DNA from: Eriocheir sinensis
Lineage: Eukaryota; Arthropoda; Malacostraca; Decapoda; Varunidae
Assembly: GCF_024679095.1 (NCBI RefSeq)
Contig: NW_026111652.1
Span: 163,501-227,500 of the forward strand
DNA: 64,000 nucleotides
Direction: 5' to 3'
Part shown: piece by piece, positions 1-13,500 of the stretch
How the letters are laid out: every line of letters begins with the position of its first letter
How positions within the stretch are numbered: position 1 is the stretch's first letter
Position numbers and translations under genes: made by a program
The notes under the pieces: model-generated
Seen by the model: only the letters and a program-made list of their open reading frames with translations
Databases searched by the model: none
What the model was told of the DNA's origin: nothing

Positions 1-2152
1 ATTATTCTATGTTTATTTTGTATGTATATTTTATACAAATGTACGTTATTTTATTTTTTTATGTTTTCATTTCATAAAAATTTACGTTGTTTTATATGTA
101 TTTTGTACATGTATTTAAAGACAAATTTAACTAATTATATGTGTATTTTGTATATCTATTTTCAAACAAATTGAAATTATTTTTGTTTTTTTTTGTATAA
201 ATTTTTATACAAATTTTCGTTATTTTATGTATATTTTGTATATTTATTTTCCTACAATTATACGTTCTTTCATCGGAATTTTGTTTATTTATTTTGATAC
301 GAATTTACATTATTTTAGGTGTATTTGGTATATATATTTTTTACTGTTTATATAAGTTTATGTGTATTTTGTATGTATATTTTCATAGAAATTTACTCTA
401 TTTTATGTGTATTCGTATATATATTTTGATACAAATTTACATTATTGATGTGTATTTTACATATCTATTTCAATACAAATTTACTTTATTGTATATTTAT
501 TTCAATATAAATTTCATTGTTTCATGTGTATTTTTGTATATATATTTTTATGCAAATATGCGTTATTATATGGGTATTTTGCATCTTTATTTTCATACAA
601 ATTTACATTATTTAATTGATATTCTGTTTATTTATTTTGATACGATTTAACATTATTCTATGTGTATTTTGTATATATATTTTTATACATATATACATTA
701 TTTAATGTATATTTTGTATATATATTTTATCCAAATTTACGTTACTTTATGTGTATTTGTTTATATATTTTCATACAAATTTACATAGTTTTAAACAAAT
801 TTACGTTATTTTATGTGTATTTTTTATATGTATTTTCATACAAATACACATTCTTTTATTGATATTTTGTTTATTTATTTTGACACGAATTCACATTATT
901 TAATGTCTGTTTTGTATATATATTTTTATACGTATTTACAGCATCTCAAGTGCATTTTGGGTATATATTTATATAGAAATCTACGTTATTTTATGTGTAT
1001 TCGTATATATATTTTGAAGCAAATTTACATTGTCTTATGTGTATTTTGCATATTTAAAAAAAATAATTACCTTATTGTATGTGCATTTTGTATATTACTT
1101 TTAATACAAGTTTAATTATTGAATGTGTATTCTTGTAAATATATTTTTATAAAAATATGCTTAATTTATGGGTATTTTGCACCTTTATTTTCATACAAAT
1201 TTACGTTATTTTATTGATATTCTGTGTATTTATTTTGATACGATTTTACATTATTCGATGTGTATTTTTTATATATATTTTGTACAAGTGTACGTTATTT
1301 TATGTGTATTTGTTTTAATTTCTTACAAATTTACATTATTTTATGTGTATTTTGTACATGTATTTAAAGACAAATTTAACTAATTATATATGTATTTTGT
1401 ATATCTATTTTCATACAAATTGAAATTATTTTTGTTTATTTTTGTATATATTTTCATACAAATTTTCGTTATTTTATGTGTATTTTGTATATTTATTTTT
1501 CTACAAATATACGTTCTTTTATCTGAATTTTGTTTATTGAATTTGATACGAATTTACATTGTTTTATGTGTATTTTGTATACATTTTTTTATACGTATTT
1601 ACTTCATTTTATGTGTATTTTGTATATATATATTTTTATAAAAATCTACGTTATTATATGTGTATTCGTATACATATTTTGAAACAAATTTACATTGTTT
1701 TATATGTATTTTGCATATCTATTTCAATACAAATTTACCTTATTTTATGTGTTTTTTATATATTTATTTTAATATAAATTTAATTTTTTTATGTGTATTT
1801 TGGTATATATATTTTTATAAATAAAAAAAATGCGTTATATTATGGGTATTTTGCCTCTTTATTTTCATACAAATTTACATTATTTTATTAATATTCTGTG
1901 TATTTATTTTGATACGATTTTACATTATTATATTTGTGTTTTGTATATATTTTTTTATACAAATTTACGTTATTTTAAGTGTATTTGTTTATGTATTTTC
2001 ATTCAAATATACATTATTTTATGTATATTTTGTATATGTATTTCAATACAAATTTACCTAATTTTATGTGTATTTTGTATATTTATTTTCATACAAATTT
2101 AAAATATTTTTGTGTATTTTTGTGTATAGTTTGATACAAATTTTGGTTATTT

Positions 2153-2419
<267 letters not shown>

Positions 2420-5400
2420 TTTCATTATTTTATGTGTATTTTGTATTTTTTTAATACAAATTTGCCTTCTGCGTGCTTTGTATATTTATTTTAATACAAA
2501 TTTAAATTATTTTATGTGCATTTTTCTACATATATTTTTATAGAAATTTGCGTTATTTTATGTGTATTTTGTATATATTTTCTCATACAAATTTACATTA
2601 TTTTATTGATAGTTTATTTATTTTGATTCGAATTTACATTATTGTATGTGTATTTGTATATATTTTGTATACGTATTTACATTATTTAATGTGTATTTTG
2701 TATATATATTTGATACAAATCTACGTTATTTTATATGTATTTGTTTATATATTTTCATACATATTTACATTATTTTATATGTATTTTGTATATATATTTC
2801 AATATATCTACCTAATTCTATGTGTATTTTGTATATATATTTTCATACATATTTAAATTATTTTTGTTTTTTTTTGTATATATTTTTATAAATTTTAGTT
2901 ATTTTATGTGTATTTTGTATATTTATTTTCCTACATATATACATTCTTTTATTGGAATTTTGCTCATTTATTTTGATATGAATTTACGTCATTTTAAGTG
3001 TATTTTGTATATATAATTTTCTACGTATTTACATCATTTTATGGTTATTTTGTCTAGAATTTTTCACAGAAATTTACGTTATTTTATGTGTATTCGTATA
3101 TATATTTTGATACAAGTTTAGATTATTTTATTTGTATATTGCATATGTATTTCAATACAAATATACCTTATAGTATGTGCATTTTGTATATTTATTTTAA
3201 TACAAATTTAATTATTTCATGTTTTATTTTGGTATATATATTTTTTATACAAATATGTTTATTTTATTGGTATTTTGCATCCTTATTTTTGTACAAATTT
3301 ACATTATTTTATTGATATTCTCTGTATTTATTTTGATACGATTTTACATTATTCTATGTGTATTTTGTATATATTTTTATACATATTTACATTATTTAAT
3401 GTATATTTTGTACATAGATTTTTATACAAATTTACGGTATTTTATATGTTTTTTTTTATATATATATTTTGATGCAAATTTACAATATTTTATTGGTATT
3501 TTGTATATATTTCAGAAAAAAATTACCTAGTCTTAAGTATATTTTGTATATTAATTTTTATTCAAATTTTAAGTATTTCTGTGCATTTTTTTTTTTAGAT
3601 TTTAAATCAAATTTTAGTTATATTATGTGTATTTTGTAAATTTATTTTCAAATAAATGTATATTATTTTATTGGTATTTTGTTGATTTATTTTGATACGA
3701 ATTTACATTATTTTATTTGTACTTTGTATATATATTTTTATACGAATTTACATTATTTAATGTTTATTTTGTATAGATATTTTTATACAAATTTATATTA
3801 TTTTATGTGTATTTGTATATATATTTTGATACAAATTTACATTATTTTATGTGTATTTTGTATAGATATTTCATTACAAATTTACGTTATTTCATGTTTA
3901 TATTATATATTTATTTTCATTCAAATTTAGATTATTTTATGTGCATATTTGTATTTGTATTTATGTTATTTCATGTGTATTTCTTATATATATTTGCATT
4001 CAAAATTAAATTACTTTATTGGTATTTTGTTTACTTATTTCGATACGAATTTAGATTATTTCATGTGTATTTTGTATACATATTTTTATACGCATTTACA
4101 TTATTTAATGTGTGTTTTTATATATATTTTTTATACAAATTTACTTTATTTTATGTACATTTGTGTTTTTTTTTCATTCAAATTTACATTATTTTATGTA
4201 TATTCTGTATTTTTTTTTTAAATTTGCCTTATTTTATGCGTAATTTGTATATTTTTTTATACATATTTAAATTATTTTATGTGCATTTTTCTACATATAT
4301 TTTTATACAAATTGGCGTTATTTTATGTGTATTTAGTATATATTTTCTCATACAAATCTACATTATTTTATTGGTATTTTGTTTATTTAATTTGATACAA
4401 GTTTACATTATAAAATGTGTATTTTGTATTTATTTTGTATACGTATTTACATTATTTAATGTGCATTTTGTTTATATATTTTTATACAAATCTACGTTAT
4501 TTTATGTGTATATTTTGATTGAAATTTACATTATTTGATGTGTATTTTGCATATCTATTTCAATACAAATTTACCTTATTTTATATGTATTTATATGTGT
4601 ATTTTATATATATTTTTTATTCAAATTTTATTTATTTTTTGTGCATTTGTGTTGTTTTTTCATTCAAATTTACATTATTTTATGTGTATTCTGTATTTTT
4701 TAATACAAATTTGCCTTATTTTATTCGTAATTTGTATATTTATTTTCATATATATTTAAATTATTTTATGTGCATTTTTCTACATATATTTTTATAGAAA
4801 TTTGCGTTATTTTATGTGTATTTAATATATATTTTCTCATGCAAATTTACGTTATTTTAATGGTATTTTGTTTATTTTATTTGATACGAATTTACATTAT
4901 AATATGTGTATTTTGTATTTATTTTGTATATGTATTTACATTATTTAATGTGTATTTTGTTTATATAATTTTATAGAAATTTACGTTATTTTATGTGTAT
5001 ATTTTGATTCAAATTTACATTATTAGATGTGTATTTTGCATATCTATTTCAATACAGATTTACCTTATTTTATATGTATTTTGTATATTTATTTTAATAA
5101 AAAATTAATAATTTTATGTGTATTTTTGTATATATATTTTTATACAGATATGCGTTATTTTATGGGTATTTTGCATCTTTATTTTCATACAAACTTACAT
5201 TATTTTATTGATATTTTGTTTATTCATATTGATTCGATTTTACATTAATCTATGTCTATTTTGTATATATTTTCTATACATATTTACAATATTTAATGTA
5301 TAGTTTGTATATATTATTCTATACAAATTTACGTTAATCTATGTGTATTTGTTTATATATTTTTATACAAATTTACAATATTTACGGGTTTTTGCATATA

Positions 5401-6802
5401 TATTTGAAAAAAAACTACCTAATTTTATATGTATTTTCTGTATCTACTTTCATACAAATTAAAATTATTTCCTGGTATTTTTGTATATATTTTAATCTAT
5501 ATTTTAGTTATGTTATGTGTGTTTTGTAAGTTTATTTTCACACAAATTTATATTATTTTATTTGTATTTTGTTGATTTATTTTGATACAATTTTACTTTT
5601 TTTATATTTTTATACGTATTTACATTATTTAATGAGTATTTTGTATATATATTTTTACGTTATTTAATGTGTATTCGTTTATATATTTTGATACAAATTT
5701 ACCCTATTTTATATGTATTTTGAATATCTATTTCAATACATATCTCCCTTATTGTATGTGGATTTTGTATATTAATTTTAATTCTTCTAATTATTTTGTG
5801 TGTATTTTTGTATATATATATTTTTTTTACAAATATGCGTTATTTTATGGGTATTTTGCATCTTTATTTTCATACAAATTTACATTAGTTTATTCATATT
5901 CTGTTTATTTATTTTGATACGATTTTAATATATTCTCTGTGCATTTTGTTTATATTTTTTATACATATTTACATTATTTAATGTATATTTTGTATATATA
6001 TTTTCATACAAAATTACGTTACTTTATGTGTATTTGTTTATATATTTTGATAAAAATTTACAATATTTTATGGGTATTTTGTATAGATATTTAAAAAAAA
6101 GAATTACCTAATCTTATGTGTATTTTGTATTTCTATTTACATACACATTTAATTTATTTCGGTGTATTTTTGTAAAGATCTTAATACAAATTTTAGTTAT
6201 GTTATGTGTATTTTGTAAATTTATTTTCACACAAATTTATATGATTTTGTTGGTATTTCGTTGATTTATTTTGAAACAAATCTATATTATTTTATCTGTA
6301 CTTTTTATATATATTTTTATACTTATTTACATTATTTAATGTGTTTTTTGTATATATATTTTGATACAAATTTATGTTATTTTATGTGTATTTGTATATA
6401 TATTTTGATATAAATTTACATTATTTTATGTGTATTTTGTATATATATTTCATTAAAAATTTTCCATATTTTATGTCTATTTTGTATATTTATTTTCCTT
6501 CAAATTTATCTATTTTCTCTGTATATTTGTATTTGTATTTACGTTATTTTATATGTATTTTGTATATATATTTTCATTCAAAATTACATTATTTTATTGG
6601 TATTTTGTTTATTTATTTCGATATCAATTTAAATGATTATATGTGTATTTTGTATACATATTTTTATACGCATTTATTTTTTTATATATATTTTTATACA
6701 AATTAACTTTATTTTATGTGCATTTTGTTTTTTTATACAAATTTACATTATTTTATGTGTATTCTGTATTTATTTTAATACGAATTTGCCTTATTCTCTG
6801 TG

Positions 6803-7181
<379 letters not shown>

Positions 7182-7894
7182 TATATTTTTTCATACTAAT
7201 TTAAATTATTTTATGTACATTTTTGTGCATATACTTTATAGAAATTTGCATTATTTTATGTGTATTTTGTATACATTTTTTCATACAAATTTACATTACG
7301 TTATTAGTATTTTGTTTATTTATTTTGAGACTAATTAACATTATTAAATGTGTATTTTGTATATATTTTGTATTCGTATTTACATGATTTAATATGTCTT
7401 TTTTTTATAAAAATTTACGTTATTTGTGTATTTGATTAAATATTTGAAACAAAATTACATTTTTTAAAGTATTTTGTATATATATTTCAATACAAATGTA
7501 GCTTATTTTATGTGTATTTTGTATATCTATTATCATGCAAATTTAAATTATTTTTTGTGTATTTTTGTATAGATTTTAATATAAATTTTATTATTTTATG
7601 TGTATTTTTGTATATATATTTTTATACAAATATGAGTTATTTTATGGGTATTTTGCATCTTTATTTTCATACAAATTTATATTATTTTATTGATATTCTG
7701 TTTATTTATTTTCTTACGATTTCTCACTATTTTATGTGTATTTTATATATATATATATATATTTTTATACATATTTACATTATTTAAGGTTTATTTTGTA
7801 TATATATTTTATACAAATTTACGTTATTTTATGTATTTTGTATATATATTTCAATACTAATTTAGCTTATTTTATGTGTATTTTGTATATCTAT

Positions 7895-8005
<111 letters not shown>

Positions 8006-8292
8006 AATATGCGTTATTTTATGGGCAATATGTTTCTTTATTTTCATATATATTTAATTATTTTATTGATATTCTGTTTATTTATTTTGATACGTTTTTC
8101 CATTATTCTATGTGTATTTTATGTATATTTTTTATATATATTTACATTATTTAATGTATATTTTGTATATACGTTTTTATACAAATTTACGCTATTTTAT
8201 ATGTATTTGTTGATATATTTTGATACAAATTTACAGTATTTTCTGGGTATTTTGTTTATATATTTCAAAACAAATTTACCTTATTTTATGTG

Positions 8293-8455
<163 letters not shown>

Positions 8456-9000
8456 TGATTTTATTTATAAAATAAATTGTATATATATATTGGGTATTTA
8501 TTTTTATACAAATTTATATTATTTTATTGATATTCTGTGTATTTCTTTTGTTACGATTTTCACTATTCTCTGTGTATTTTGTATATATTTTTTATACATA
8601 TTTACATTATTTAATGTGTATTTTGTATATATATTTTATACAAATTTACGTTATTTTATGTATTTTGTATATATATTTCAATGCAAATTTAGCTTATTGT
8701 ATGTGTATTTTTTGTATCTATAAGTTTTTTGTATATTTTTGTATATAGTTTTACACAAAATTTTCGTTATTTTATGTGTATTTCTTATATTTATTTTCAT
8801 ATAAAGACACATTCTTTTATTGGTATTTTGTTTATTTATTTTGATACGAATTTACATTGTTTTATGTGTATTTTGTATATATATTTATACTTATTTACAT
8901 CATTTAATGTGTATTTTGCATATATAAATTTATAAAAATTTACATTGTTTTATGTGTATTTTGCATATCTATTTCAATTCAAATTTACATTATTGTATGT

Positions 9001-9628
9001 TGTGAGGGAAGATTACTTATTTACCCTTGTTTCACCTCAGCAAGGTGCACTTCAAGCCCTGCTAATCCTCTCAAAGGCCGCGGTAATGCGTTTCGAACCC
9101 TGCTCCAAACCTCCAAGGGTTCGAAGGAACGTGATGTGGAGGACCGGCGTGGAGGTGTGAGGGAGACTACCCTGGGACTCAGCCGAGTTAACACCTTTAC
9201 CGGCCTCCCATGCTGCTCACCGCCGAGCGGGGTTGTGGCTGACACGAGCCCTGCCAGTCTGCTGCCCCCGTTACTGCTCTCCTCCTCATCGGACGTTGTG
9301 GCTTCATATCGCTGCCTTATCTCCATCCTACTTGTGGCCCCAGGGCCCTTCCAACTCCGACGTCCCGACACCGTCTCGCCGCCGCGTCACCACCCTGCCA
9401 GTGGCCCCTGGCTCTCTCCAACCGGGACTCTGTTGACGCTGGGCGACGCTACCCCGGGAATACTATACTTCTCCCGTGTGTGTGGGTGTTGAGGAGGCAA
9501 TTAAATGCAAAAGCCACTCTAGTGTTTATCTCGCCACGCACCCAGGGAAGCTGAGGGATACCGGGCCTAACGAGGGACTTGATCTGGCGTCCCCTCCACC
9601 TAACTACGCCTGGGCCCTGTCCCTCACA
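9001..9628 (+). repeat. 5' LTR
   Basis: The LTR begins TGTGAGGGAAGATTAC and ends GTCCCTCACA, giving TG...CA ends with a short terminal inverted repeat TGTGAGGG/CCCTCACA. It is GC-rich and differs sharply in composition from the surrounding AT satellite. An ATTAAA hexamer at 9500-9505 is a candidate polyadenylation signal. ORFs seen on either strand inside it occur identically in both LTRs and have no recognisable product. Confidence 0.97.
9500..9505 (+). terminator. Candidate poly(A) signal ATTAAA in 5' LTR
   Basis: ATTAAA variant hexamer, repeated at the same LTR position in the 3' LTR (14,994-14,999), where it would serve element transcripts. Assignment is by motif only. Confidence 0.4.
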
Positions 9629-9629
9629 A

Positions 9630-9649
9630 GTGGCGACCTCGCCAGGATT
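9630..9649 (+). other. Primer-binding site, probably tRNA-Arg
   Basis: One base after the 5' LTR is TGGCGACCTCGCCAGGAT followed by TC. Its complement reads as a tRNA 3' end, with T-loop bases TTCGAATCC just upstream and a terminal CCA. It resembles arthropod tRNA-Arg as recalled, with a few mismatches. The position is diagnostic of a PBS; the tRNA identity is tentative. Confidence 0.7.
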
Positions 9650-10068
9650 CCTCCTCCCTTCCGTGTGCTTCGAGGCGAGATGAACCACCCCAGTCACCAT
9701 TGACGGTCAGGATTGTCCCCTACCTCCACTTGCTGTTCCGGGCTCAACGTGAGTGTTTTGGTGACTGTTTTTTTGTTGTGTGAGGCTCTTTCTTTGCCTA
9801 ACCAGGTGCGTCATAGATGACTCTGGTTCAGGGCCTCGTGATTGTCAGGTGCAGAGTTTAACTCTTCTGACCTTGGACCCCTTCATCCTAATGTTTCACA
9901 TTAGTTTGGGTCGTGTTTCGTGCACTTTGGTAGTGATTTAACTCACCCCTTTTTTTTTGAGCTGGTAGTCTCCATTGTTTGTGTTTAGTTAATTAGAAGG
10001 TTGAACAGCTTAACTGTTTTCATTTATAGTGTTACAGTCTTGTTCTGTTGATTAGTACTCCGTTGAAG
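9650..10068 (+). other. Element leader between PBS and gag
   Basis: About 420 bp of untranslated leader. No ORF or structure was recognised; it contains T-rich runs near 9770 and 9950. Confidence 0.6.
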
Positions 10069-10389
10069 ATGTCGTCAATTCAGGAACTAGTCAGCTTAGG
10101 ACGACAGTTGGGCTACGAAGGGGACGACCTCAGGAACTTCATTTCCGAGGAGCAGTCACGCCAACGGGACGAGCGGGAGCGTGAAAGACAAGAGAGGAGA
10201 GAAAGGGAAGAAAAGGAGCGAGAACAGAAGGAAAAGGAAAGGGAGCATGCTCTTGCCCTTGAGCGGCTTAAACTTCAAGCACCTGGTAACAAAGGTATGG
10301 TCCCCCTTGGTGCCGACTCTGCCACTCGTCCCAAGCTACCAGTGTATCGCGAAGAAGAGATAGCTTCATTCTTCACTCGTTTCGAATGA
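10069..10389 (+). pseudogene. gag N-terminal part, ended by in-frame TGA
   Basis: ATG at 10,069 opens a frame (MSSIQELVSLGRQLGY...) whose N-terminus looks like arthropod Ty3/gypsy gag proteins, followed by a highly charged Arg/Glu-rich coiled-coil segment (about residues 35-70). The frame stops at TGA 10,387-10,389. Beyond it the same frame resumes gag-like coding but meets TAA at 10,465 and TAA at 10,498 before opening for 3.8 kb. Gag normally forms the particle and binds element RNA. The three stops would prevent synthesis of a full Gag from this copy. An earlier in-frame TTG at 10,048 is not a likely start. Confidence 0.8.
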
Positions 10390-10500
10390 GACGCTTCTCT
10401 CCATAAGATTGACGTCAGTGAGTATGCCATCTACCTTGGAAACTTGCTTACCGGTAAATTGGCTTAATTTTACACATCTTTGTCTACAGATGTTACATAA

Positions 10501-13500
10501 GACTACAGCCAGCTGAAGGCAGCCATTTTGCAGCACTTCCACCGGACAAGCGACCACTACCGCAGCGCCTTCCGTTCAGCCAAACTCGGTGCCGGGGAAA
10601 CATTCCAACAATTCTCCACCCTTCTAGGCCGACACTTCGATCACTGGCTCGACTCCAGCGAGGTAACTCTCTCCTTCTCGGATCTCAGGTCCTTTATGAT
10701 CCTTGACCAGTTTATGGCTTCCGTCCCAGCTGAGTTACGGATGTTCCTGAAGGAGAACAACATTCGCACGCTAGACGAAGCCGTAAAGCGCGCCGATATC
10801 TGGGCCTCTGCCCACCGCTACTATTCAAGGTACCCTTCAGTGACTGAGCCCAACAAACGGCCGCTCTCTACTAAACCATCGTCTTCAAAGGGATCTCCAC
10901 CCACTTCAAGGAAATCATCCTCAGTTAAGTGCCATAATTGTGGAGAGCCAGGCCACATTAGACCAAACTGTCCTCAAAATCCTGCATTATTCAAACAAAA
11001 GCCTAAATCTGACTCTTCCCCGGGAAATGTAAAGATCGCGTCCTGCCTCTCTAAACCTTCTTGTCAACAGTACTACACTACGGGCACCATCAACGGCTCC
11101 AGGGTGTCAACAATCATTCGGGATACGGGATGCTCTAGGATTCTAGTGTCAGAGAAAGCCCTGCCCGACGTGGACGTCTCTCAGTGTAACACCGTTCGCT
11201 GCTTCGACTACTTGGGACGAGCGGATGATTTCCCGGTGGTAAGGTGTTTCCTTCGCTGTCCCTACTTCGACGGTTGGATCGACGCTGTTCGCGCCCCATT
11301 AAAGTACTGCAGCGTCTTGGTGGGTAACGTCGAAGGAGTGCGTTCACCTGACAACCCGGACAACACCAAGATCTACGAAGACACTGTAACTCCTCCTATT
11401 CCAGTTGAGGTGGCGGCTGTCCAGACCCATGCTGCCGCCGCTCGGAAAATTCACCCTTTGGTACTCTCAAACCTCGAGCCTTTGTCTGTGACACCTAAAG
11501 AATTCTCTGATTTGCAGAAGGCGTGTCCTACTCTAGTAGCCCTGCGGAACAAGGCCGCCAATGGTGAACAAGATGTCACTCGTAAGGGTTGCACTTTTAG
11601 CTATGAGGTATCCGAAGGACTACTTTACCGGATTTGCCTTTCGTCAAATTGCCCGAGCCTGCCTGGCAAGAGATATTTAGTGGTTCCCGCAGAATGCCGC
11701 CGTGCAGTATTAACCCTCGCCCATGAGAGTCCTCTAGCTGACCATCTTTCGCACCGCAAGACGGGGATGAAGATCGGAGAACAATTCTACTGGCCAGGTA
11801 TGTGGTCTGACATCCGTAGCTTCTGTCAGTCGTGCGACAAGTGCCAGCGCATGTCCGTCAGGGGAAGAGTGAAACCAGTTCCCCTGAAACAACTCCCAAT
11901 AATTACAGAACCCTTTTCAAGGGTTGCTGTTGATATCGTTGGCCCCTTGTCTCCTCCAACCTCTGAAGGACACCGGTACATCCTAACACTCATAGACTTT
12001 GCCACAGGGTTTCCTGAAGCTGTCCCCCGAAAAGAAGTTACTTCCATTTCGGTAGCTGAGGCACTGTTAGAAATATTTTCAAGAGTGGGTATTCCCCGTG
12101 AGATCCTGTCGGACCGAGGCACACAGTTTACCTCGCAGATGATGTCTGAACTCCATAGGCTTATAGGAGTTAAGCCACTCTTTACTACGCCGTATCATCC
12201 TAGTGGCAACGGGAGGATTGAGAGGTTCCACTCGACTCTCAAGGCATCTCTACGAAAACTGTGTTCTGACAAGCCTCGGGAATGGCACCGCTACCTACCT
12301 GCTGTTTTGTTCGCCTTAAGGGAGATGCCGAGCGATCGAACAGGATTCTCTGCCTTTGAGCTCCTGTATGGAAGGACAGTAAGGGGCCCGCTTTCGATCT
12401 TGCGGGATTTATGGGAAGATAACAAGCTCACTACTGATGATCGATCTTGCTACCAATATGTTATAGAGCTGAAGGACAAGCTAGCGGACTGTGCGAAAAT
12501 CGCCGCTGAAAACGCAGACATAAGCGCCGCCAAATATAAGACATACTTTGACTTGAACTCCCAGGACCAACAGTTCAAGCCAAGCGACGAGGTGCTTGTC
12601 CTCCTTCCAGACTCCACTAGTAAGCTGCTGCTGGCCTGGAACGGTCCTTACACTGTCCTCGAACGTAAGAACAGAGTTAATTACGTCATAGAAGAAAAAG
12701 GGAAACTCAAGTTGTACCACGCTAACCTGTTGAAACGCTATTACAGACGTGCCCAGGTGAACCAAGCCGCTGTCTTGGATGAGATCTTCCTCCCCAGTGA
12801 TGCACAGGATGCCCCGGAGTTAACCTTTTCTCTAGCCGAGCCGGAACTTCTCGAAACGGCCAACGATCTCCCAATCACCCCGGATGGTCGCTTGGATCAG
12901 GCCGACTCGAACACCGTCCCGGAGGTAAGAGAAACACTCACCACATCCCAACGCAGTGAACTCTTCCAGCTCATCTCCGACTTCAAGGACGTTTTCTCAG
13001 AAATTCCTGGTTGCACTTCCTCTCTCCAACATGACATAGAAGTGTGTACCACTGAGCGCGTCAAGCCTAAACTCTATCCGATCCCCCTCCATCTCAGGCC
13101 CTTCTTTCAACAGGAAGTTGAACAACTCCTTAGCCAAGGGATCATCAAGCCTTCCACGTCACCGCATTGCTCCCCAGTCGTCATGGTCAAAAAGACTGCT
13201 GGCAACTACCGCCTTGCCGTCGACTACCGGGTACTAAACTCCATTACAGTTTTCGATGCGGAGCCAATAACTACCGTAACGGAAGACCTTCATAAATTCT
13301 ACGGGAGCAGGTATTTCTCAGAATTAGACCTAACCAAAGCTTATTACCAGGTACCACTTACTGACCGAGCTATGTGTCTTACAGCCTTTCCGACACACCT
13401 GGGGTTGATGGAGTTCTGCCGCCTCCCATTTGGACTTGTTACAGCTTGTGCCACTTACATTAGATTGATGCGACTCGTCCTTGCTGGTCTGGAAGGAGTA

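Noticed and set aside
9021..9371. 116-codon minus ORF inside the LTR
   Set aside because: It is present almost unchanged in both LTRs, has no domain and most likely reflects GC-rich composition and LTR identity.
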